This document shows, piece by piece, positions 35,174 to 46,504 of a stretch of DNA of 64,000 bases. A program made the translations under genes and the position numbers. The notes below the pieces were generated by a model. It saw only the letters and a list, made by a program, of their open reading frames with translations, made no database searches and had not been told where the DNA came from. Origin of the DNA: Aporrectodea caliginosa (Eukaryota; Annelida; Clitellata; Crassiclitellata; Lumbricidae); assembly GCA_020284085.1 (NCBI GenBank), contig JACEVL010000060.1, positions 1 through 64,000 of the forward strand. The letters are read 5' to 3'. Numbering within the stretch: position 1 is the stretch's first letter; each line of letters starts with the position of its first letter.

Positions 35174-37491
35174 CTATTTAATCGGCATTCCAGTGCAAAC
35201 TAAAGCAATTGATTATTGCACAGAACATGATTGAAACGATGCAAGACACTCAAAAGGCAACTAGTCCTAAATGAAGAGCAAACTCTTTCTTTCATCGGAC
35301 GGACGATAGATATTTTAATAGATTCAACTGTTGCTAAGTGCATATTTCTCACTAATGGGTTGAATAAAGTAACTGTAAATAGATTCTGGTTTAGTTTGAA
35401 TCTAATGTTTTCTGACTGCATATGTTTGGTGGTGGGGGGATTGGAGGCTGTATAGCTACATGTATGTGCATTCAAAGAATAGAATTTTCCCAAAAATCTG
35501 ATAAAAATCGATTGTCTCTAAGATTTACTCATTGTCATATTGACTTTCCAAATCTTCAAATTGCCTGAGTAAAATGGATGATTTTGTTATACCTTATAGA
35601 GTTTGAGATCTTAATTTATATGCGTGATTGCCTTCAAGGCTTTGATCCACCTTACCTCGGGAAATTATATGCCTGGATCTTACCAATTACGTTCGGTAGA
35701 TATTTTCGTTCAGCAGCACAAGTTGAACTAGTTGTTCCAAAGTTCAGATTTTCCACTTTGCAGCACAGAAACTTTGCTGTTCTTGTTTTCGCTGAATTAG
35801 GTTAATTCGCATACTGCGATTGGTTCTTACTTATCTGTCCGTAAGGGATTGAAAAACCCTCATGTCTGATTCTGGTTCCCTCTCCTCAGCTCGGAAGAGC
35901 CTGTATTGAGTTTCTAAAAATAATGCTACATAAATATTTGATTGCCATTTGAAATAAATGCCTAGTAGATTCCTAAGTTAAATTCTATTATAAACAATAG
36001 AATTACCACTCCAAGCAGAAAGTGTACATACAATTTCTTTAATATTAGAAAACCTACTTAAATGGAACTACCAATTAAAGCTTCTCTTTGTAATATGAGG
36101 TGATTATATTTGAGTATTTTGGAAACTTAAATGTAACTTGCAATGTCTACCAAAATACGCATAGGCTGTCATTATTCACAAATGCATGATTGGTGTCAAG
36201 TTTGTCATTTTAAAACACACGTTAGTTTAGGAAATACTTGTAGTCTATACTCTAATTTAGCTGGAAATATGTTTATGTGTTTACAGCGAAAGGTACTCTT
36301 TTATGGCGTAAGTTCATTTGTGATCCATTCTCGTTTACGCTGATGCCTTAATTTTTTTATAAATGTCTGTAAACATATTTATAACAATTTATAGTGGCTT
36401 TCCCATAAATCTAATGCCTATTGAATTATCTGAAAACCATAATTATATCCAGTCAAAAACCGAATGACCAGCTGTATGAAATTATATATATATATAGGCT
36501 TATATTTTCGTTTATTGAACAAACGGGTGTGACACACCGCAACCCGGGACAGAAAATGACAAAGAGAAATAAATGTTTGGTGTTACAAAGTTACTGCTAG
36601 GTTGGTAAGGTCCGGTAATAATGTTTCAGCGCAGGCTATCTAATGAAATTAGGCTGCCATTTAATAGTGTGTATACATATATTATGTATGCACGTGTTCA
36701 TCTATGTATGCATACATGAATGTGTAGGAATTTATATTTAACGCTTTTCGGATAACCTCAGAAACACGCTAGAATACGACGAACAGTTTGAAAAATGCGA
36801 TTTAATATGCATGTATATGTAATACACCAGTCTGGCTATTTATACTGTACAGCGCCTTTGCTACATAGCACAGGAATTTTATTGGTTATTCTGGTTCAAT
36901 CAAATGGAAGCCTACTGTTGATGCCTCAAAAATGGTTTGCTTTGGCGACTAAGCTGAATGATGAGCCTTGTATCAGCTAAAGAATTATTTCTCATTAGTG
37001 TCAACGCTCGAAACTTTATAAAAACAAATTCTACCATTTTGATTTGATAAATTTCCTACAATTTCCTTCATTAATTAAGTCTCACTGTACCACATCGGTC
37101 TCGCAAGCAATCGCAGTTGTTTTTAGCTTGAATTATGGTTCATTAGAAAACTCATAAATTCTAAACTGTTTCTGTTACAGTCATTTTTTTTCCAATATAT
37201 GTTGGAGTCTGTTGGATTTTGGGCGTTGCTTTTGTAACATGCTGCGGCTATAGCGAAAACAGGAATACATACAACGAACATTTTCCGTTTCTGGAAAGCA
37301 TGTTGCCTTGTATGAACGACAACGCCAATGGTAGGAACTGAAACCCCACAAAACAAAATCTGTTTGTTCTTGAAGGAAAAATTAGGCTTGGGTAACTAAC
37401 GTTTAACGATGATGAGGTGTTTATATAGGAATTAGTAAAAGTTACTCATCCGGTGTTAAAATAATAGTAACTATGGTTAGCAAAGTTAGGC
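33757..37491. other. Intron after stalk exon A, first part
   Basis: Intronic, with no transposon ends recognised. A (TA)n tract of about 50 bp is at 35122-35173. Small ORFs have no domains. Additional short stalk exons could be present but none was found with both splice sites and matching phase. Confidence 0.4.
35122..35173. repeat. (TA)n microsatellite
   Basis: About 50 bp of alternating TA. Confidence 0.95.
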
Positions 37492-37500
37492 CTTGAACTC

Positions 37501-37955
37501 GGTTCCGCGACAACTCGTCGAACGACATTTCGTCTAACGACCCTTCGTCTACGACAATTCGTCTAACCACATTTCGTCTACCAGTGTATCTGTGTCCATT
37601 ACGGCTAATCAACAGAGGCCGCTTTCTTATAGTTTCGCTAAAACGTGCTATATATTCTCAGGAATCCAGCTTCTAATTTCTGACAAGATTATTTTCATCA
37701 ATCCAGCTTCTATTGAATGGAAACCTATTTTCACCCATGCATCCAGGTTGATTTCCAGCTTCTATTTACGGGAAAAATTATTTCGATCAATCCAGCTTCT
37801 ATTTCAATACAGGAATGTTTTCATCAATCCCACTTCTATTTCGTAAAACAGTTTTATTCATCAATCCAGCTTCCATTTTAAAGTGACAACATCAAATAAC
37901 TTAGTAGACGAAATGTCGTTCGACGAAATGTCGCTCGACGAGTTGTCGTGACACC
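37501..37955 (+). mobile_element. Mutator-like MITE, CGTCTACGACATTT family, copy 1
   Basis: It begins GGTTCCGCGACAACTCGTCG and ends in the inverse of GGTGTCACGACAACTCGTCG. The flanking 9-bp duplication is CTTGAACTC (37492-37500 and 37956-37964). Each end contains four or five tandem CGACATTTCGTCTA-like units. The core (37665-37880) is the roughly 37-bp minisatellite TCATCAATCCAGCTTCTATT. A 9-bp duplication fits Mutator-like transposition. Confidence 0.85.
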
Positions 37956-37964
37956 CTTGAACTC

Positions 37965-38589
37965 TCGTCCTATTAACACAGGATATCGATGCAGCAAATG
38001 ACCGTTGCAGGATAATTAGTTCTTCCGCTACTGAGTGAATTATTGCAGAGATTTCAACGGATTTCTTAACTGCTTTGCCATCAAGAGAATGTGCATAAGA
38101 GAAAATAGCATTGTTTTTTGAAGGTGTTTTATAGTGACGAAGATGCGATCTATAATCCAAAGACACAATATTAATATTTAGGCATTGATAACTAACGTTT
38201 ATGACTATTTCAATACAGCAAATATGCAGTTTTACCAATTTTGAGTAGGACTGTTAAGTCTGGATATCAAGAAATCACACAGCATTTCAATTTATTGTGA
38301 CATTTATTACAGCAAACAAAATCAAAAGTTGCGGATGGATATTTCTGTACATTCTGATGGTGACCACCGTTGGACTCTTCGTAATTCCGATTATGTTCTG
38401 TACAGTACAGTGCCGCACTGCAGGTTACTTCCATGATATGAATTTTTAAAGCAAACCTGTGTAAAGTGTTCAAGCATTACATACAACCTTCATGGCTCCA
38501 TTGTTCCATTGATTCGGATCAAGTCCCAATAACCTGTCATTAAAGCACCAGACTTCATGAATTACTGAAATAAATTAGTAGTGATCAAA
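37965..38589. other. Intron spacer
   Basis: No supported feature between the Mutator-like MITE and the GAT tract. Confidence 0.4.
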
Positions 38590-38687
38590 ATTTATTATTT
38601 TATGATGATTGTGGAAATAATGATAGCGATGACGATGACGATTATGGTAATAATGGTGGTGATGATGATCATGATGATAACGACTAC

Positions 38688-38738
<51 letters not shown>

Positions 38739-38742
38739 AATT

Positions 38743-38795
<53 letters not shown>

Positions 38796-38799
38796 AATT

Positions 38800-38873
<74 letters not shown>

Positions 38874-38955
38874 AATTATGATGATGATGATGAAGATGAT
38901 GATGACGATGATGATGAGGTTGAACGATGATGAAAATGATGATGATAATTATGTC
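38590..38955. repeat. (GAT)n trinucleotide tract
   Basis: About 300 bp of GAT/TGA repeats with three ATAATT-type interruptions. The poly-Met ORF across it is spurious. Confidence 0.96.
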
Positions 38956-39106
38956 AATGGAAGGTAACTATGGCATATAAATATGTATCGTGGTTGAGAT
39001 GCCGACACCTAGTTCCACATTGCCTTAGCTTTGTGTCATTGTGCCTTATGTTTTAACTAGACTTGTTACCCGGCTTCGCTCGGGTTATCTCTACCATTAT
39101 ATATCG

Positions 39107-39960
39107 ATGATTGATTGATTATATCAATGGTTTGGCCATAAACCCAAACAAGTCTGAGGCAATTCTGTTCGGTTCATGCCAACGCCTGCGTTCTTTCCCT
39201 TCACTTTCTAGTGTCGACCTCGCAGGCACTGCTGTGCCTCTTTTAGATACTGTCAAAACACTTGGGTTAACCCTGGACAGTAAGCTCACATTCCGACCGC
39301 ACATAACAAAACTTTGTAAATCTTGTTTCTATCACATCAGGGCAATACGTCACATCAGGTCGGCTCTAACTAAGAATATGTCTCAAACTATAACCTGTTC
39401 ACTTGTATCCTCTCGTCTTGATTATGCTAATTCCCTTTTTGTGGGTGTCTCAAAACTTGAACTCAAAAGGCTGCAATGAATCCAAAACTCCTTAGCTCGT
39501 GTAGTGATGCGTGTCCCACTACGAACATGCTCCTCAGTCCTACTCCACGAGCTGCATTGGCTTCCTGTTGAATCCAGAATAAAATTTAAATTGGCCTGTT
39601 TGACCTACAAAGCCCTCAGCACCAGCACACCTACCTATATTCATGCACTACTAACTCCTTACATCCCTCCTCGTTGCCTGCGATCATCAAGTACAGGTCT
39701 TTTAGCTGAACCACGATGCAGAACAGTTATGGGCTCTCGTGCATTCCACGCCTCTGAATGGAATCGACTACCACTTTCTCTAGACTTCGTAGCTCAACTT
39801 CACATCCTTTGTTCAAAAAGCGGCTCAAAACTCACTATTTCTCCTTGGCTTTCAAGGATTTAGAAATCTAAGTGCATCTTCACCTGGCGGCTGACTATCC
39901 GCGCCTCAGATTCAAATTTCGGTGTGACCTTGAGCGCGTTACAAATTTATTTAATAATAA
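39107..39960 (+). pseudogene. 5'-truncated LINE (RT C-terminal half)
   Basis: The frame at 39111-39479 carries INGLAINPNKSEAILFG and TVKTLGLTLDSKLTFRPHI, the post-active-site RT blocks. DYANSLFVGVSKLELKRLQ is the thumb block. After a stop at 39477-39479, the next segment (39504 on) has LHELHWLPVESRIKFKLACL, TYIHALLTPYIPPRCL and SRAFHASEWNRLPLSLD. It ends in TTTATTTAATAATAATTAT near 39960. An inverse copy of the tail lies at 29822-30185. Sense orientation relative to the receptor gene. Confidence 0.9.
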
Positions 39961-40291
39961 TTATCGTTCCCGCTTAAGTTGCGTGGTTAACTTTGGCTGG
40001 TACTCACCGGGTACGCCCGCGTATTTGAAAATGCTCTATCCTATATATCGTTCCAGCTGGATTTGAAAATGTATTACTGTAAACGTTCGCTTTTTTCCAT
40101 GGCGACCGAATAATAATGGCCTCGACCCTGCTCATTTCTCAATGTATTGAGCCCCAACCCTTCACCACCGCTCGCCCGCTTGAATGGATGCCACGCCATT
40201 TAGGATGGACCGTGATAGCTCAAGATTTAAATCTCTGAAATACGCCAGCATCGTGAAGCGAAACCGCGATCCTCACGATCTCTATAATAGC

Positions 40292-40740
40292 GGTTCCGCG
40301 ACAGCTGGTCTACAGACATTTCGCCAACGAGTGTATCTGTATCCATTATGGCTAATGAACAGAGACCGCTTTCTTATAGTTTCGCTACAACATGCTAAAT
40401 ATTCTCAGACCCAGCTTCTAATTACTGAAAAGATTATTTTCATCAATCCAACTTCTATTGAATGGAAAACTCTGTTTCATCAATCCAACCAGCTTCGTAT
40501 CCAGCTTCTATTTACGTGAAAAAATATTTCGATCAATCTAGCTTCTATTTCAACACAGGAATGTTTTCATCAATCCCACTTCCATTTAGGGAAACAGTTT
40601 TTTCATCAATCCAGCCTCCATTTTAAATTGACATAAAAATAACTTCGCAGACGAAATGTCTGTAGGCCAAATGTCTGTTGACGAAAAAGTCACGTGTTGT
40701 AGACGAAAAGTCTGTAGACGAATATTATTGTCGTGACGCC
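40292..40740 (+). mobile_element. Mutator-like MITE, CGTCTACGACATTT family, copy 2
   Basis: It starts GGTTCCGCGACAGCTGGTC and ends TTGTCGTGACGCC, with the 10-bp duplication CTATAATAGC (40282-40291 and 40741-40750). The same sub-repeat ends and the same CAATCCAGCTTC core as copy 1. Confidence 0.85.
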
Positions 40741-40750
40741 CTATAATAGC

Positions 40751-42194
40751 GCAGAGGCGAATAAGACACAACATACGCGGCTCTTACCGATATAGGCCTA
40801 GCTAGAAAACGTATTTGTATTGTCGGAGAAATCCCGAAATGCATTGCGAATGCTCTTTTAGGAACCCGTGTGTCGTATGACGTTACGAGAAGTCAGATAT
40901 GGCAGAGTAATTTTGCAACGGTAGTCACCACTTAGAAATTTAAAATGTCCATAAATTATATTGTCATTAAAAGTAAATTGTGAGCTGACAATTCTCGCGT
41001 TGACCTAAAAATTTCTATAAGGTTTTGTAACAAAATTCCATAGCGCTAGAGCATTATGTTCGCGAGCCTTTAGCCGGGTTACAGAAGGACAAACTTCAGA
41101 CTTATGGTCTAGATATGAAGATATGCTAAGATTTTATAGTTGAAGATTTCATATCATGTTCTAATAATTATTTCTTACATTTCCTAAATGTCAGTGTAAC
41201 AGGCACGACACTTTAGCTGATCTAGTGACCTAATGTGCTTGCATGCATGCATACATTTATACACACATGCACATTTTAAATACAGCCTTTATTCTGCTGA
41301 TAATTCGGCTTTGCGCTTGATATAAACGATTTTACCTTTCACTAAATCCTGTAGTACATATCATATTTTATTCTTGCATTAACTTAGTTTGAAAAGCATC
41401 GGGCTATATTCTTCTCCTTTTACTTGGGTCAGTCATTTTGCATCTCGTTTCACATTTGATACGATGTTTGTTGTTCTTTGACACAGTAGAATTGAATGAT
41501 CACATTCAGATTTGTTTCATATTATAACAAAAACTTACACAGTTGATAGCTAGCATGTTCTCTTCAAAATAGCAGCATATAAAATAATAGTAGCTGGAAT
41601 GTACATGCAGTGTAGATAATGCTCAAGTAAGCTATATGGGCAATTTTGTTGTGCTGATTACATCATGCATGAGTTCAATTATTTTAAACAGTATTTTAAA
41701 TAATTTCCGATCGTAAGCTGTGAGAAAAGGCTATTTATGTCAAATTTAAGTTATATGTTTCAGTATTTAACTAATAACAGATTTAATGTTTATTACAATC
41801 TTAGAAAATAAACAAAGCTGCCAAGAAGCACTTAAAATGTAATACATTTGTCTTACTGAATACGCACATTTAACCACACATGCATACGTCCATTCATACA
41901 TAACTAGAGTATTAATGTTACAGGTATGCATACATACACAGATAAGGACTACATACATACATCTGCATACACTCACAACGCATCTAGTATATAGAAGGTA
42001 TATATACGGAAAGTAATAGCAGGGTAGTTTCATTATATCAAGAAATTTACGTTAGTTATTTAATATCGTCGATTTTTGCCACCAGTTCTCAGATTTAAAG
42101 ACAACGCAGTCCGTGATTTTTAATGTAAACCGATTAAACTCCACAATTAACCTGTGGCTATTCATCGAATAATGCGTTATTCAGTAAGCTAACT
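40751..42194. other. Intron spacer
   Basis: AT-rich, with short runs of CATGCATACA-like repeats (41240-41270, 41880-41980). No exon supported. Confidence 0.4.
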
Positions 42195-42203
42195 GGGCTA
42201 GAG

Positions 42204-42694
42204 GGTGTCACGACAATTCGTCTACCGACATTTCGTCTACGACACTTCGTCTACAGTCATTTCGTCTACTGACATTTCGTCTACAAAGTTATTTGATGTT
42301 GTCACTTTAAAATTGAAGCTGGATTGATGAAAAAACTGCTTCCCGAAATGGAAGTGGGATAGATGAAAACATTTCTGTGTTGAAATAGAAGCTGGATTGA
42401 TCGAAATAATTTTTACCCTAAATAGAACCTGGAAACCAAGCTCGATGCATGGATGAAACTAAGTTTCCATTCAATAGAAGCTGAATTGATGAAAATAGTC
42501 TTTTCAGTAATTAGAAGCTGGATTCCTGAGAATATATAGCACGTTTTAGCGAAACTATAAGAAAGCGGCCTCTGTTGATTAGCCGTTATGGATACAGATA
42601 CACTTGTAGACGAAATGTCGTTAGACCAAGACAATTAGTGTCTGTAGACGAAGTGTCGTAGACGAAAAGTCTGTAGATGAGTTGTTGCGGGATC
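42204..42694 (-). mobile_element. Mutator-like MITE, CGTCTACGACATTT family, copy 3 (inverted)
   Basis: It begins GGTGTCACGACAATTCGTC and ends GTTGTTGCGGGATC, flanked by the 9-bp duplication GGGCTAGAG (42195-42203 and 42695-42703). The core repeat reads AGAAGCTGGATTGATGAAAA, so the element is reversed relative to copies 1 and 2. Confidence 0.86.
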
Positions 42695-42703
42695 GGGCTA
42701 GAG

Positions 42704-44389
42704 ACATCACTAGGCTAGAATCTGGTCATAGAATCAGTTTTAAAAAAATGCAATTTCTTTAGGTCAAAATCCAAAAACTCAAGGGAACGAAGCAGAAGAA
42801 CTTCCAAATGACATCAAAGATCAAAATTTATCGGCACTCCAACACCTCACTTCAAAGACAGATTGTACGTGTTTGAAACCGTTGCGGCCTTTGAACAATT
42901 ACATCATTACGACAACATTTTTGAATAAAGTAACTGGAGAGGACGGAGAAGTGTAACGGTTTCAACCTACTGCAGGCTACACTATTGTCTAAGGCGTACT
43001 TTGTATGACTGATTTCCGATGCGTTGATTTAAATATATTTAGTTCTTTATCTCAAAGTTATTAACTTGCTCAAAGCTTACTTTCTTTGATTTTCAGTAGG
43101 CCCTGGAGTTAAAGAGAATGTCGACCTTTGAAAGGCACAGATCATTCGGAAAATGAAACCCCTTCAAAGGAAACGAAAGCTGACATCAAATCCTAGAAAG
43201 AAATTGAAAAAAAAACAAAGAAGTGAGAGAGACATCAAAATTTTAGAGATAAGTGATTGCAATCTTATTTCAATCTATACGATGGAAAACTGATTTATTT
43301 ATACACGCGAAACTGTTAACTATAATAGACCTTCACGGTAAAATTGTATCGTCTGCTGAACTCAACGAGCTAATAGTATTGCATATAAACATTTTGACTC
43401 GCGACTCAACGCTTCAGGGACAGTGCAATCTCGTCCCTCTTTTGAATCATTCGGCCAAATCTTTAGGACTTTGCTTATCCTGGTTATTTGACCGTACTTC
43501 AAAATTTTGGATAAACAGCAGTTTTGCTGCGGTTTAGTTTATAAATAAGTCATTTTTAGTCGCCCAAAACTCTTGTCTTGTTTAGATATACAATAATAAT
43601 ATGATAATCTTTATTATTTCAAACCGACGGATGATCAGAAGTTATTACATAGGCCTAAGTCGAATTTAACTGTATACGGCAGTCATGCAAAGTCCATCAC
43701 GACCTATTCATTTTACCAACGCTGTCTTGCGGATGATAGCCTGAGTAGACTATTGGGAAGGTAGCTCTTCACGCCAGTAGCCTAATATTTTACCAAAGCT
43801 CTATGGACCCCATTATTACATTCCATTTTTACATACCAATCCCAGCTATAAAATGTGCGGTGTATAGGCGAACTGACAGAAAGTTGTAAGCTTTAGATAT
43901 AGTTCAACTTTGTCGATTTAAAATGTTTGTACATTAATCGTAAAACCACTGATATAACAACGTAGTATTTAATTAAAATGCAATAACTTGTTTTCACTAA
44001 CAATGGCCTAGACACAGAGAGAAGACACAATGTGTGTTGCCTGAATTGTTATGAATCGAACTAAAACTTAAACTATCAAACTGCCTGAAGCCAAGAAAAC
44101 ATTTTCATGATAAAGAATTTGGCTGAATATAGAGAAAACTGTATTTTATAGATGCGTGCAGCGGAATATGTCATAGTTATAGTTTACAGTGATTGTAATG
44201 GCCTAAATGGCGCTGTATAAAGTTTTAATATAAGTACATAGGCATTTAAACAACTACACAAATGTATTCCCGAATATAATGTGCATATGGTGACGTGTGT
44301 GCAATGCGCATACGAGTACTACATATTCAGATATAAACACAGGCAAACATGCATTGCATATATGCATACATGCGTACAAGCATACAGAC
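42704..44389. other. Intron spacer
   Basis: No exon or element end identified. The ORF at 43253-43537 shows no domain and no splice support. TAGGCCTA at 43652-43659. Confidence 0.4.
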
Positions 44390-44610
44390 ATACAGAAATA
44401 CATACATACAGACATACATACATACATACAAACATACATACATACATAAATACATACATACATACATACATACATGCATACATGCATACATGCAAACATA
44501 CATGCATACATACATGCATGCATACATACATGCATGCATACATACATGCATACATACATACATGCATACATACATACATACATGCATACATACATACGTG
44601 CATATAAACA
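44390..44610. repeat. (ACAT)n microsatellite with GCAT interruptions
   Basis: About 220 bp of ACAT/CATA units, with GCAT variants increasing to the right. Long Cys-Met-Tyr-Val or His-Thr-Tyr-Ile ORFs on both strands are artefacts. Confidence 0.96.
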
Positions 44611-44893
44611 AACACACCTACACACATAATAGTATCACATATACATGCGATAGCGGCATAGAGAGACATTGAATAATAAGTCTGCCATTTATGATTGCCA
44701 TTTATTATTGGTTAGTTAAAAATGCATAGAAGTTGTAGAACGTTTTGAGGTCACATAGACTTTGTGAGAATAACTTGATATGAGAGTGTGCATATATTTC
44801 TTTATTATTCTAGAACGTTGTTTGTGCTTGATCTGCTTTTATCTAAACTATACCTGCATGTTAAATTAATGCATACTTAGAATATGTTAGACT

Positions 44894-45663
44894 TTAACCC
44901 TCGGGCTACCAAGCTTTTTTGTGACATCGGCTACCAAGGGGGCACCCCCTGGATTTCGTGTATGGTTTCACATATCATAACTTGTATTACAGCAATGGAT
45001 TCAGCATTCATTTCTGCACAGAATGGTATATTTTGTTGTACATTATGTGAATGCACCTCGAAATTACATCATTTTTAACAACGGAACCCATTAATTAGCG
45101 ATATTTTATATTATACTAATTGCGTACATTTTGTACTTAATATAAGATTATGTGTGTTTTGAAACTGATCTATGTATAAAAGATACACACAATCATCCCT
45201 ACACATGTTTATATAGTATAAATGTACATCCATACATATATATCCATACATGTATATCGGTTTACGTTGTGATGCTGTATTCAGCCATTTTCACACAGAT
45301 TACGCGTATTATTATTTATTTCACTTCCGGTATTCAAAAGACAAAGATGTAGGTATGTAAATGAAGCCCTACATTCCCTCTAAAGAATGGTATCTTTGTT
45401 TCGCTTCCAGGAAGATAGATGAATACGCTACAGACAAACAACTAAGGGGGAGTGCTTCCATTCAGCCAGTTTTCACGCATATTACGTGTATTATTATTTA
45501 TTTTGATCACTTCTGGTTTTCATAAGACAAAGATGTAGGTATGCAAATGAAGCCCTGCATTCCCTCTAAAGAATGGTATAAATGTTTATTCTATATGAAA
45601 AAAATTATGCATAAAAACGTAAGGGGGGGTGGCAACCACCCCCCTTGGTAGCCCGAGGGTTCA
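44894..45663 (+). mobile_element. piggyBac-type MITE TTAA-1, copy d
   Basis: The left end is TTAACCCTCGGGCTACCAAG with TTAA at 44894-44897. The right end is GGTAGCCCGAGGGTTCA, where the terminal TTAA has become TTCA. It is 0.77 kb, shorter than copy c because one internal block is deleted. It shares the ACGCGTATTATTATTTATTT block and the GGGGTGGCAACCACCCC palindromic end. Confidence 0.88.
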
Positions 45664-45991
45664 GAATACAGTTTCTGCAGATCCTGTTGGCTTTTACACT
45701 TGCATGACTTCACTTCATTTTAATGCTTCTTGAAAAATTAAATAATTGAAGGTAATTTTTACAGTTAATAAAAATGTATTACTTATTACAATAACCTTGT
45801 TACATAAATAACCGAAATAAATAGAAGCTGGATGAGTCTCAGTTGCTATTGATATGAAGATTAAGATTCCAGTGTTGCGGAATCTCATGAACCTCGAAGA
45901 GTCGTTCGTTTCCTTTATTTTCTTTTAAAGATGGCTCTTGAAATTTCAATTAGGGCCTATGGTACACTGTGTATAATTTATATCTACCCAC

Positions 45992-46496
45992 TAGAGAGTG
46001 ACATGGGGAATTTCCCCGCGGGAATTCCGCGGTAAATTTCGCGGTAATGGGGACAACAATTGCGGTATTACCGCGGTAATGGGGACAACAATTGCGGTAA
46101 TACCGCGGTAATGGGGTTTACTCTCGCGGTAATACCGCGGTAATGGGGAATGAGCCGGCAAGAATCCCGGGTGATGTTAAGAACTTTAGAACTAATAAGG
46201 AGATTTTCTTATTTCCTGAAGCCTTCTAGTCAGAAATGGTCAAGACTTGGTTAATACAAACTGTCGATAAGATAATAACAGACTAATGCAGTCAGCAATA
46301 CAAATTGCTTTGTACGCTAAAATGTGTTATTTTTAAAATTTTAATTGGTGTAAACTTTTGCGGGGAATGCGATTTCGTCTTGCGGGGATGGGGTGGGGAT
46401 GGGGAGAAAACCTGCGGGGATGGGGCGGGGATGGGGAAGACTTACTTGTTGCGGGGCGGGGATGGGGACGAGATTGTCTCCCCATGTCACTCTCTA
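45992..46496. mobile_element. hAT-type MITE with GCGGTAATACC sub-repeats
   Basis: Inverted ends TAGAGAGTGACATGGGGA are perfect over 18 bp and flanked by the 8-bp duplication CTACCCAC (45984-45991 and 46497-46504). The left subterminal zone has tandem GCGGTAATACCGCGGTAATG units. The right zone has GCGGGGATGGGG units. The element is strikingly G-rich on the plus strand. It has no transposase. Confidence 0.9.
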
Positions 46497-46504
46497 CTAC
46501 CCAC

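Noticed and set aside
36795..36980. Possible extra Ig-like exon (SGYLYCTAP)
   Set aside because: Only one Cys of the pair and no phase-1 splice sites.
38581..38967. Poly-methionine ORF
   Set aside because: Product of the GAT trinucleotide tract.
44254..44672. Several overlapping ORFs of 90-120 codons on both strands
   Set aside because: All arise from the ACAT tetranucleotide repeat, which has no stop in several frames.
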